From: Clostridiales bacterium
GTDB lineage: Bacteria; Bacillota; Clostridia; Christensenellales; Borkfalkiaceae
DNA: 21,483 nucleotides
Direction of reading: 5' to 3'
Assembly: GCA_003538975.1 (NCBI GenBank)
Contig: DPQQ01000008.1
Span: 408-21,890, forward strand
Part shown: positions 15,180 through 21,483 of the stretch, in pieces
How positions within the stretch are numbered: position 1 is the first letter of the stretch
Layout of the letters: every line of letters starts with the position of its first letter
The notes under the pieces: generated by a model
Databases searched by the model: none
Told to the model about the DNA's origin: nothing
Seen by the model: the letters and a program-made list of their open reading frames with translations, nothing else
Program-made: the position numbers and the translations under genes

Positions 15180-15477
15180 GCAATGAAAAAACAATTTATT
15201 TCCCGGGAGGAAAACATAAACGGAACGGCTCGGAAAAGTACCGGACGAAGAAAAAAATAAACTTTAAAAAATAAACGTTTTTTTGCGATAAAAAATAAAA
15301 TTATGAACTTTATTGAGTGAATAAGGTGACAGTATAAAAAGTAAATTACGTAACCTCTTTACGGCGTTTTACGTTGCGGGCGGTTTTTATCCGAGTTTTT
15401 CTACTTTAAGCCATAATAACCAAATTTGCTCATTCCTTGAAAACGTTTTTGTTTTCAAACCCTTTTAACCCCTAAAG
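15180..15477. other. Intergenic stretch between groEL and deoR
   Basis: No gene with a ribosome binding site is visible. It holds A/T-rich sequence, a GGGAGG with no start codon behind it, a small hairpin TTGAAAAC/GTTTTCAA near 15437-15459, and one copy of the TTTGCTCAT motif at 15425-15433 that recurs in the deoR control region. Confidence 0.5.
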
Positions 15478-15511
15478 AAGCGGAGAGTCGTAAAAACTCT
15501 CCGCTTTTTTA
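15478..15511. terminator. Bidirectional terminator downstream of deoR
   Basis: AAGCGGAGAGT and ACTCTCCGCTT pair perfectly around CGTAAAA, with a T-run on the plus strand and A/T-rich sequence on the other side. It lies 25 bases past the stop of the minus-strand deoR-family gene. It could also end a plus-strand transcript from the 15180-15477 region. Confidence 0.8.
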
Positions 15512-15535
15512 TGTTTTATTTTATTTAATATCGTT

Positions 15536-16285
15536 TTAATATATAATATTTACGTTGTGTTTGATATTAAAAAAACTCGAAATATCTTCGTTACAGATAA
15601 TATCGTCCACTTCGTCGACTCCGCAAAGCTTATAAGGCGAAACCTTGCCGAGCTTGGTGCTGTCGCACAGGAAAACCTTTCTCGAAGAATTCTGCATCAT
15701 TCTTCTTACAATATTCGTTTCGCCGTCATAGCTGTCGTAAATAACGCCGTCTTTGGTCATAGACTGCGCCGAGAAAAACGCAATGTTCGCATGTATCGTT
15801 TCGATAAGATTTTCGGCATAAGGACCGACAAGAGCCGATTTCGTCGTTTTTGAAACGCTGCCGCCGGTAGAAATCGCCGGTATACCGTACTTTGATAAAA
15901 GCGACAACGTGTCTATACCGTTCGTTATTACTCTTATGTTGTCGAATTCCGAAAGATATTCGACCATAAAGTACGCCGAAGTCGACGCGTCGATAAATAT
16001 CACGTCGCCTTCTTTTATAAGTTTTATGGCTTTTAACGCAATTATCTTTTTTTCGAAGACGTTCTGGTGTGTACGGTAAGTGAAACTCGGCGTCAAATTG
16101 TTGGCGTCTATTATATTCGCGCCGCCGTGCGTTCTTTTTATAAGTCCCTTATCTTCGAGTTCGGTTAAAGTTCTTCTTACCGAAGACGGGCTTACCGACA
16201 GAACGTTGGCAAGTTCTTCCACTCTCATGTACTCTTTTGTTTGCAATAGTTTCAGAATTTCCGCATTTCTGTTCTTTTCTTTCAT
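15536..16285 (-). CDS. DeoR/GlpR-family transcriptional repressor
   Basis: A 249-residue regulator. The frame has an ATG at 16303, but AAGGAGC lies inside those first codons and precedes the ATG at 16285, which I take as the start. Residues 1-57 form the winged helix typical of DeoR: YMRVEELANVLSVSPSSVRRTLTELEDKGLIKRTHGGA. The rest is the sugar-phosphate sensing domain with GDVIFIDASTSA (the phosphate-binding DxST-type loop), VITNGIDTL and ISTGGSVSKTTKSALVG. DeoR-family proteins usually repress sugar catabolic genes and are released by a phosphorylated sugar. The target is unknown. The gene is divergent from the ygjV-like gene, and candidate operators lie between them. A terminator follows. 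Confidence 0.93.
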   Translation of the reverse strand: MKEKNRNAEILKLLQTKEYMRVEELANVLSVSPSSVRRTLTELEDKGLIKRTHGGANIIDANNLTPSFTYRTHQNVFEKKIIALKAIKLIKEGDVIFIDASTSAYFMVEYLSEFDNIRVITNGIDTLSLLSKYGIPAISTGGSVSKTTKSALVGPYAENLIETIHANIAFFSAQSMTKDGVIYDSYDGETNIVRRMMQNSSRKVFLCDSTKLGKVSPYKLCGVDEVDDIICNEDISSFFNIKHNVNIIY

Positions 16286-16316
16286 TTTTCGGCTCCTTAT
16301 CAAAAAAAATCATCTT

Positions 16317-16377
16317 TTTGCTCATTTTGTGCAATAATACAAGCATCTTTTGGATTTTTGACCGATTTATGAGCAAA
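16317..16377. promoter_or_regulatory. Candidate DeoR operators: inverted copies of TTTGCTCAT
   Basis: TTTGCTCAT at 16317-16325 and its inverse ATGAGCAAA at 16369-16377 lie 52 bases apart (start to start), close to five helical turns. They sit in the 177-base divergent region between the deoR-family gene and the ygjV-like gene. A third copy is at 15425-15433, beyond the end of the deoR gene. The second copy lies just upstream of TATAAT (plus strand, about 16378-16383). Assignment to this repressor is inference from position and repetition. Confidence 0.45.
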
Positions 16378-16462
16378 TATAATTTTATTTAACTTTTATT
16401 TTGATTATTTGCATATTTATTATAAACTGTAGATGATAAAAAAGCAAGCGGAGGAACGAAAA

Positions 16463-17008
16463 ATGTTTTACAAGATACTCATTCAGATTATCGGCATTAT
16501 CGGAATGATATTCGGTATCGTTTCCTACCAGATGAATAAGCATAAAGGAATTATGCTTATGAAAACGCTTTCCGAATCCACTTTCGCTTTGCAGTTTTTA
16601 CTTTTAGGTTCTTACACGGGACTTGCGATGAACGTTATAGGCATCACGAGAAACATGACGTTTTCGAGATTGGTTGCAAAAGGCAAAAACGTAAAACCGT
16701 TTGTAGCCCTCTTCTCGGTCATCATGATCGCTGCCGGCGCGTTCACATGGGAAGGTTATATATCTCTTCTCCCCATTCTCGGCAAGCTCTGCACGACTTT
16801 CGCGTTTGCGATTAAAAACCCGAAGTATGTAAGAATCTTCACTATTCCGTCCTGCTTACTCTGGATGATTTACGACGGAATATCGAGTTCTTTTGCGGGA
16901 ATCCTTACCGAAACGTTCGGTTTGTGTTCTATAGCCATAGCGTATTTCAGATACGATTTCAAAAAGAAAAATCAGATACCCGAAAACGCCGGCTTAAAAA
17001 CAAAGTAA
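16463..17008 (+). CDS. YgjV-like integral membrane protein
   Basis: A 181-residue membrane protein. The frame opens at 16433, but GCGGAGGA lies eight bases before the ATG at 16463, so the start is there. It has about six hydrophobic segments, including IGIIGMIFGIVSYQMN at the start, STFALQFLLLGSYTGLAMNVIGITRN (about 33-58), PFVALFSVIMIAAGAFTW, and a last segment ending SIAIAYFRYDFKKK. The tail is basic and lysine-rich. The pattern IVSYQ...K, LGSYTGLAMNVIGITRN and the overall layout match the YgjV (Imp-YgjV) family of uncharacterised inner-membrane proteins. It is divergent from the deoR-family gene and followed after 18 bases by a 22-residue ORF. The function is not known. Confidence 0.85.
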   Translation: MFYKILIQIIGIIGMIFGIVSYQMNKHKGIMLMKTLSESTFALQFLLLGSYTGLAMNVIGITRNMTFSRLVAKGKNVKPFVALFSVIMIAAGAFTWEGYISLLPILGKLCTTFAFAIKNPKYVRIFTIPSCLLWMIYDGISSSFAGILTETFGLCSIAIAYFRYDFKKKNQIPENAGLKTK

Positions 17009-17026
17009 ATTAAAGGAGGCATCTTT

Positions 17027-17095
17027 ATGAACGACAACACTTACATGATCAACGTTCTTGCTATGTGCGAATACGACCTTACCAAGAATCGTTAA
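17027..17095 (+). CDS. 22-residue peptide ORF downstream of ygjV
   Basis: AAAGGAGGC lies seven bases before this ATG, one of the best ribosome binding sites in the window. The peptide begins MNDNTYMINVLAM and ends CEYDLTKNR before TAA. It has one cysteine (residue 14) and charged ends around a short hydrophobic middle. It starts 18 bases after the ygjV stop and is followed by a hairpin with a T-run, so it would be the last gene of that transcript. I recognise no family. It could be a leader peptide, a small membrane-associated or signalling peptide, or the start of a decayed gene. No modification or export genes adjoin it. Confidence 0.5.
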   Translation: MNDNTYMINVLAMCEYDLTKNR

Positions 17096-17143
17096 CCAAA
17101 ATAGTTACGCGCGGAATAGCTCCGCAAGTAATTAACCGAATTT

Positions 17144-17182
17144 CCGCGGTTTATAATTTTTATAACTATAACCGCTTTTAAT
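17144..17182 (+). terminator. Terminator-like hairpin after the 22-residue ORF
   Basis: GCGGTT (17146-17151) pairs with AACCGC (17170-17175), with TTATAA/TTATAA inside, followed by TTTTAATATA. The T-run is short, so strength is uncertain. Confidence 0.55.
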
Positions 17183-17264
17183 ATATATTACACCGTTTGA
17201 TAGACCGCGGCGGCAAGCCGCTTATAAAAAAGTTCATTCTTCCCTCTATTTAAACGTTTTATAT

Positions 17265-17299
17265 GAAAACGGCTTCGCCTATAAAGCGGAGCCGTTTTC
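17265..17299. terminator. Long symmetric hairpin, possible second terminator
   Basis: GAAAACGGCTTCGC and GCGGAGCCGTTTTC pair over 14 positions (one wobble) around CTATAAA. The TTTT inside the 3' arm resembles bidirectional terminators, but no longer T-run follows. It lies about 65 bases upstream of the AraC-gene promoter and may insulate it. Confidence 0.5.
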
Positions 17300-17364
17300 A
17301 ACAGCTTAAAATCAATAAAAATTTAGTTTTTAAGCCTTTTATATTCTTTTTTGTTCAAAACGCG

Positions 17365-17393
17365 TTGACCTGAGTTTTTATATAAAGTATAAT
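17365..17393 (+). promoter_or_regulatory. Promoter of the AraC-family gene
   Basis: TTGACC (17365-17370) and TATAAT (17388-17393) are 17 bases apart, about 38 bases upstream of the ATG at 17431. Confidence 0.85.
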
Positions 17394-17430
17394 TTTAATA
17401 TAAGACATTATAAATATAAGCGGAGAAAAT

Positions 17431-18309
17431 ATGAAAAACTTAAACGGACGGTCTCACCCGAAAACAACTATTACCGTAAGGGACAACAAAGACTTCGAAG
17501 CGGCTTTTTACGTCGATTCGGATAATTCCGAAAATCCGCCCGTCCGCTACTCGCCGCACATTCACGATACCGTCGAAATATATTTTTTACTGGAAGGCGA
17601 ATCGTCTTTTTCGGTTGAAAACAGAATTTATCGGTTAAATGCAGGCGACGCGGTTATTTCGATGCCGGACGAACTGCATTATTGTCTAAGAAAATCTATA
17701 TCTCCCCACGCGCACGCGTGCATATGGTTCGATCCGAACAGCAAATTTTTATTCGGCGATTTTTTTAAAACCGATAAACGCCATATAGTTCTTACGGAAG
17801 ATAAAAAGAAAGAACTTATTTTTCAGCTTAAAAAACTTGAAACCGCTGCAGAGGCACGCGATAAATATTCCGAATACGTTATTTTGATTTACATACTCGG
17901 TTTAATCCACTCCGCGCTTGCCGTCGCCGACGAAAACGACAACGGAATCGCTCCTTATCCCGCTGTGTTAAAAAACGTTCTGGACTATATTTCGGCTAAC
18001 TTTGCGACAATAAAATCAGTCGGAGAAATTACCGAAAAATATTTTATATCGCGTTCATCGCTTTCGAGACTTTTTAATAAATATCTGCACGTTTCGCCAA
18101 AAGTCTATCTAGAATCTAAAAAACTTTCGTTTGCGAGAAAGCTTTTAAAAAGCGGATCGAGCGTTTACTCCGCGGCGGAAGAAGCCGGATTTTCCGACTG
18201 TTCGAATTTTATAAGGCTGTTCAAGTTACGTTTCGGAGTTACTCCCGCCCGCTATAAATCAAATCCTTCTCTCGATTTTTTGTATAACGACAACGTTATA
18301 GACGACTAA
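17431..18309 (+). CDS. AraC-family transcriptional regulator with cupin sensor domain
   Basis: A 292-residue regulator. Residues 35-90 form a cupin: SPHIHDTVEIYFLLEGE with H43, H45 and E49, then LNAGDAVISMPDELHYC with H83. This is the usual sugar-binding arm. Residues 185-285 hold the two helix-turn-helix units of AraC: VGEITEKYFISRSSLSRLFN, then VYSAAEEAGFSDCSNFIRLFKLRFGVTPARYK, which is the family signature. Such proteins mostly activate carbohydrate transport and breakdown genes. The ATG follows GCGGAGA. The last 51 bases overlap the end of the convergent MFS transporter gene, its likely but unproven target. Confidence 0.93.
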   Translation: MKNLNGRSHPKTTITVRDNKDFEAAFYVDSDNSENPPVRYSPHIHDTVEIYFLLEGESSFSVENRIYRLNAGDAVISMPDELHYCLRKSISPHAHACIWFDPNSKFLFGDFFKTDKRHIVLTEDKKKELIFQLKKLETAAEARDKYSEYVILIYILGLIHSALAVADENDNGIAPYPAVLKNVLDYISANFATIKSVGEITEKYFISRSSLSRLFNKYLHVSPKVYLESKKLSFARKLLKSGSSVYSAAEEAGFSDCSNFIRLFKLRFGVTPARYKSNPSLDFLYNDNVIDD

Positions 18310-19539
18310 CGCGATAGCTGAAACAAGCCCGATAAAAGAAGTTACTTGTTGCGCGTAAACGTTTACGCCGAATAGCTTAAAACCGTGTTTCTGGATAGCA
18401 GAAACAACCGGACTCAATATAAGCGTCGATAAAAATCCCGATATCCCGGCTACTGCGGATTTTATCGCTAAAGCAGCCGTTCTTTCTTCCTGTTTTACGT
18501 AATCGTAAACTATATTAAGTTCTCCGCTCGAAATTCCCGCGCAACATATCGCGTGCAGAATATAGTAAACCGTATAAAGTATTCTGCCGTTTACGGGGCG
18601 AATGAATACCGCAACTGCAAGAGCCGCAATCTCTGCGCCGTAACATACGTTAAGCATTACGGCGAATCCCTTTTTATCGGCTATTTTACCGAGCGGACGC
18701 TCAAAAACCGCCCTTACGATCGCATAAATCACGGTCAAAACAGAAACAAACGTCATCGAAAACCCCAATTCCTTTATCTGATACGTTCCGAAAAACGGAA
18801 CGGTAGAATACATAACCGCCCGCCATAACATTATCATAGCGACTACCTTTATAAAATTCTTTTCTTTCAGAAGATTTTTTATCGCCTGTCGCTTATTTTT
18901 TACCTTTGTTTTGTCGGAACCGTCTTTTGTCAAAATCTCTTCGTAAGTTCGTTCTGAAATCGCCATAACGACCGAGTGCGCCGCCGTAACCGTAAAAAGA
19001 ATTATTCCGACGATAAAAAGAGCGCCTTCCGTATCTCCTTTCGCTTTAAAAAGGTCGAAAATATATCCGAGAAGAAGCGAATATATCATGCCAAAAACAA
19101 GCGAAACGATCTCCTTATTCGCCGTAAAAACTCCCCTTTTATCCATATCCACCGATTGCATATACCATTCTGTTTTCAGCGGATTTATCAGATTGTTAAG
19201 CGCAAAACCGATAAACAAAAACGCCGTGAATATTATCGCTTTAAAAGTATCGCCGAACGGCAGAAACGGCGAAAAATACAGCAGAACGAAAGAAAGTTCG
19301 TTTATAAGATGAAAGATAACGGTATTTTTTTTCGCATCGCCCTTCAAAAATGTCGAAAGTATCTGAAAAACGCATCCTAAACTCACGAACGACGTAAGTA
19401 CGCCCGTAAGAGCGTCCGGGATTTTCAGCGCGGTCGTAAGGTATGCGAGATATGCGCCCGACACCGAAATCGTAACGAAATATTCGAGTGCCGCTTCAAA
19501 AATATAAACCAGTCTGTTTTTCCTTTTTATATCGGTCAT
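18259..19539 (-). CDS. MFS transporter of unknown substrate
   Basis: A 426-residue inner-membrane permease with about 12 hydrophobic segments in two halves. They are joined by a charged loop near 197-228 (ERTYEEILTKDGSDKTKVKNK). The second half carries the MFS motif RPLGKIADKKGF (281-292). The first-half version is degenerate (LKGDAKKNTV, 65-74). AAGGAG precedes the ATG. Its stop lies inside the 3' end of the convergent AraC-family gene, and both proteins keep sensible ends there. Neighbouring regulators of sugar-type families suggest a sugar or sugar-like solute, but the substrate cannot be read from sequence. Peptide or drug export remains possible. Confidence 0.88.
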   Translation of the reverse strand: MTDIKRKNRLVYIFEAALEYFVTISVSGAYLAYLTTALKIPDALTGVLTSFVSLGCVFQILSTFLKGDAKKNTVIFHLINELSFVLLYFSPFLPFGDTFKAIIFTAFLFIGFALNNLINPLKTEWYMQSVDMDKRGVFTANKEIVSLVFGMIYSLLLGYIFDLFKAKGDTEGALFIVGIILFTVTAAHSVVMAISERTYEEILTKDGSDKTKVKNKRQAIKNLLKEKNFIKVVAMIMLWRAVMYSTVPFFGTYQIKELGFSMTFVSVLTVIYAIVRAVFERPLGKIADKKGFAVMLNVCYGAEIAALAVAVFIRPVNGRILYTVYYILHAICCAGISSGELNIVYDYVKQEERTAALAIKSAVAGISGFLSTLILSPVVSAIQKHGFKLFGVNVYAQQVTSFIGLVSAIALVVYNVVVIQKIERRI

Positions 19540-19647
19540 ATTTACTCCTTTTCTGCGATTATACCATTATAAAAAGACTGTTTATCGGCAAAATAAAGCA
19601 TAAAATATGTAATTTTAATCAAATTATCCTATAAAAAATTTTTACAG

Positions 19648-19688
19648 AAAAAAACGCCCCGGCGGTATACCGCAAGGACGCTTTTTTA
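19648..19688 (-). terminator. Terminator of the galT-galE operon
   Basis: On the minus strand CGTCC and GGGCG pair outside an inner palindrome GCGGTATACCGC, followed by TTTTTTT. It begins about 18 bases after the galE stop. Confidence 0.75.
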
Positions 19689-19705
19689 TTTCGATTTATT
19701 TTAAA

Positions 19706-20719
19706 TTATTCTTCGTAACCGTTCGGATTCTTCATCTGCCAGTTCAAAGAATCTCTGCACATATCGTCCAGCGTTCTCTTTGCTTTGAATCCGAGATATT
19801 TTTCCGCATATGACGGATCGGCGTAGCATGCGGGAATATCTCCGGGACGACGAGCCGTTATCTTGTACGGGATTTCTCTTCCCAAAGCCTTGGAGAAAGC
19901 GTTTATTATTTCGAGAACGCTGTATCCTTTGCCGGTGCCGAGATTTGCGATGAAAAGACCGGGCTTTTCGGCAAGTTTGTTAACCGCAAGAACATGTCCT
20001 TCCGCAAGGTCGTCGACGTGTATGTAGTCTCTTACGCCAGTTCCGTCGGGAGTGGGATAATCGTTGCCGAATACGTTTACATAAGGAAGTTTGCCTACGC
20101 AGACCTTGGTGATATACGGGCAAAGATTATTCGGAATACCGTTCGGATCTTCGCCGATAAGTCCCGAAGGATGAGCTCCGATCGGGTTGAAATATCTTAA
20201 AATAGCGATATTGAATTCTTTGTCGGCTTTATAAAGATCTTTAAGAATATATTCGATGAAAAGTTTGGTCGAACCATACGGATTCGAAGTGGAAAGCGGG
20301 AAATCTTCGGTTATCGGAACGGTGTGCGGATTGCCGTAAACGGTCGCGGACGAAGAGAATACAATACTCTTTACGCCGTGAGCGCGCATAGTTTCGATAA
20401 GGACGAGCATGCCGTAAATATTGTTATCGTAATATTCGATGGGCTTCGCGCAGGATTCGCCTACCGCTTTATATCCCGCAAAATTGATTACGGAGTCGAT
20501 TTTGTTTTCTTCGAAAACCTTGTTCATGGCTTCTCTGTCTCTGACGTCGGCTTTATAGAAAACTACTTTTTTACCCGTAATTTCTTCAACTCTTTTAACC
20601 GCTACGGTCTTGGAGTTCGAAAGATCGTCCACGCATACGACCGAATGACCGGCTTCAAGAAGTTTGACCATGGTGTGGGTTCCTATGTAGCCCGCGCCGC
20701 CTGTTACTAAAATATTCAT
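19706..20719 (-). CDS. galE: UDP-glucose 4-epimerase
   Basis: A 337-residue cytoplasmic short-chain dehydrogenase-type enzyme that interconverts UDP-galactose and UDP-glucose with bound NAD. It has the NAD motif GGAGYIG (7-13), the DDLSNS acid after strand 2, FSSSATVYG with the catalytic serine near 123-124, and NPYGSTK with Y148 and K152. RYFNPIGAHPSGLIGEDPNGIPNNL is the substrate-binding loop of GalE, and GTGVRDYIHVDDLAEGH is also diagnostic. The length is standard. The start overlaps the galT stop as ATGA, and CGGAGG lies a few bases before it. It is the second Leloir gene of the unit. Confidence 0.97.
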   Translation of the reverse strand: MNILVTGGAGYIGTHTMVKLLEAGHSVVCVDDLSNSKTVAVKRVEEITGKKVVFYKADVRDREAMNKVFEENKIDSVINFAGYKAVGESCAKPIEYYDNNIYGMLVLIETMRAHGVKSIVFSSSATVYGNPHTVPITEDFPLSTSNPYGSTKLFIEYILKDLYKADKEFNIAILRYFNPIGAHPSGLIGEDPNGIPNNLCPYITKVCVGKLPYVNVFGNDYPTPDGTGVRDYIHVDDLAEGHVLAVNKLAEKPGLFIANLGTGKGYSVLEIINAFSKALGREIPYKITARRPGDIPACYADPSYAEKYLGFKAKRTLDDMCRDSLNWQMKNPNGYEE

Positions 20720-21483
20720 AATTCCTCCGTTTTTACGGCTTTCATAAAGTCTTCGAAACCGTTTTCGCCGATTTCGTCGTTTTTGAACACAGCCGTATTA
20801 TTTAAAATATTTTTGCAGATATTGTTTACTTTGTCTCTAACCGCCTTGGCGGCTTCTTCTTTACAGTTAACCTTTACATCGGACATAAGCTCTTTTATCA
20901 TGTTTCTGTGAACGTAAAGGTAATTGTCTTCTTTATTAAGTTCGGCTTCGTTATATTCCGCGTTGCCGCAAAGAATATCCGCTATCATGTCGAGCTGTTT
21001 TTTAAGTCTTGCGGGAAGAATGAAAAGTCCCATCGCTTCTATAAGACCTATTCCCTCTTTTTTGATATTGTGATATTCGGGATGGGCGTGGAATATGCCG
21101 TCGGGATACGTTTCGTTCGTGCGGTTGTTCCTTAAAATCATGTCGAGTATATACTCGTCGCCGTTCTTTCTGATAATCGGCGAAAGCGTATTGTGCGGAA
21201 CGTCTCCCGTATGCGATAAAATTTCACATTCGGGACAGGAATAATTTTCCCACGTTCTTATAATATCGCCGGCGAGAGCGGTAAGTTCGGCTTTATTTTT
21301 AGAAGAAAGTCTTATAACGCTGTTATACCACTTTACTCTGCCTATTTTAACGTCTTTATACTTTTCGGATTTATAGTATTTTTTAACCGGAGCCTTCTGC
21401 ATGGGCATAACGTGTCCGCCGCCCTGATAATGCTCGTGGTTAAGTATAGATCCGCCGACGATCGGAAGAGCCGCGTTCGAACC
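20716..21483 (-). CDS. galT: Galactose-1-phosphate uridylyltransferase, class II (C-terminal 255 residues)
   Basis: The frame is open to the window edge, so the N-terminal part of the gene is missing; the internal ATG at 21408 is not the start. The visible part begins SNAALPIVGGSILNHEHYQGG, the nucleotide-transfer region of class II GalT, with the histidines of NHEHYQGG. WENYSCPECEILSHTGDVPHNTLSPI and FHAHPEYHNIKKEGIGLIEAMGLFILP follow, both typical of GalT_2 and distinct from the class I HPH enzymes of E. coli. The enzyme exchanges UMP between UDP-glucose and galactose 1-phosphate in the Leloir pathway. It overlaps galE by four bases, so the two are made together. Promoter and upstream partners lie outside the window. 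Confidence 0.95.
   Translation of the reverse strand, partial: GSNAALPIVGGSILNHEHYQGGGHVMPMQKAPVKKYYKSEKYKDVKIGRVKWYNSVIRLSSKNKAELTALAGDIIRTWENYSCPECEILSHTGDVPHNTLSPIIRKNGDEYILDMILRNNRTNETYPDGIFHAHPEYHNIKKEGIGLIEAMGLFILPARLKKQLDMIADILCGNAEYNEAELNKEDNYLYVHRNMIKELMSDVKVNCKEEAAKAVRDKVNNICKNILNNTAVFKNDEIGENGFEDFMKAVKTEEL

Larger units (their letters stand above)
17096..17364. other. Intergenic stretch rich in hairpins before the AraC-family gene
   Basis: No further gene is visible. Besides the two terminator-like structures listed separately, it contains GCGGA-ATAGC-TCCGC (17111-17125) and GCGGC-GGCAA-GCCGC (17207-17221). The density of stems suggests the 3' untranslated region of the ygjV transcript, or a small RNA. 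Confidence 0.5.

Noticed and set aside
14950..15183. Minus-strand open frame of 77 codons after groEL
   Set aside because: It runs through the groEL terminator and is rich in R, S, K and F; a different frame in the same place gives the more protein-like 50-residue ORF.
18259..18309. Frameshift or sequencing error at the AraC/MFS junction
   Set aside because: Both reading frames remain intact to plausible ends, and the AraC signature is complete well before the overlap; nothing demands a frameshift.

Overview
The window looks like chromosome from a low-to-moderate GC, anaerobic member of the Bacillota (Clostridia). The evidence is a CIRCE-controlled groES-groEL operon, strong GGAGG-type ribosome binding sites, sigma-A type promoters with 17-base spacers, a clostridial-type glycerol-3-phosphate oxidation operon with a DUF1667 protein, a class II GalT, and tRNAs with encoded CCA ends. 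Frequent CGAA/TTCG and in-frame TCG/ACG/CCG codons would fit an uncultured gut lineage such as Christensenellales, but that placement is only a guess. I see no insertion sequence, prophage, CRISPR array or obvious foreign island.

Layout. Bases 1-291 hold a tRNA cluster on the plus strand (partial Phe, Thr, Tyr) and its terminator. A lipoprotein gene with its own promoter follows on the minus strand (502-1299). A four-gene minus-strand operon (5301 down to 1451) encodes a GlpA-like FAD dehydrogenase with a [2Fe-2S] tail, a pyridine-nucleotide/FAD oxidoreductase, a four-cysteine DUF1667 protein and a HAD-IIA phosphatase. It has a clear promoter and terminator and probably oxidises glycerol 3-phosphate. 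Next, also on the minus strand, are a CNNM/CBS/CorC membrane protein and a four-base-overlapping DnaQ-type exonuclease with a BRCT-like tail (7822-5493). These are preceded by a candidate structured leader RNA (about 8031-7912). Upstream of that are an sn-glycerol-1-phosphate dehydrogenase (AraM/EgsA type) and NagA (10615-8122).

From 10875 a FliB-like protein is read on the plus strand, apparently from a leaderless transcript. It converges on a dCMP deaminase (12615-12154). The CIRCE-groES-groEL operon occupies 12892-14996. A gene-poor stretch follows, holding only a possible 50-residue minus-strand ORF. Then come a DeoR-family repressor (minus) and a divergent YgjV-like membrane protein (plus). 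A 22-residue ORF with an excellent ribosome binding site follows ygjV. An AraC-family regulator (plus) and an MFS transporter (minus) converge and overlap by 51 bases. The window ends in a Leloir operon on the minus strand, galT (cut by the edge) and galE.

How it fits together: the recurring theme is sugar and glycerol-phosphate metabolism (GlpA-like operon, AraM, NagA, GalT-GalE, DeoR and AraC regulators, MFS permease) set among housekeeping genes. I found no clear-cut new defence or mobile system. The observations most worth a second look are the candidate leader RNA upstream of the CNNM gene, the repeated TTTGCTCAT motif around deoR, the 22-residue ORF, and the leaderless FliB-like gene. 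All functions here are read from sequence patterns; no database search was possible.
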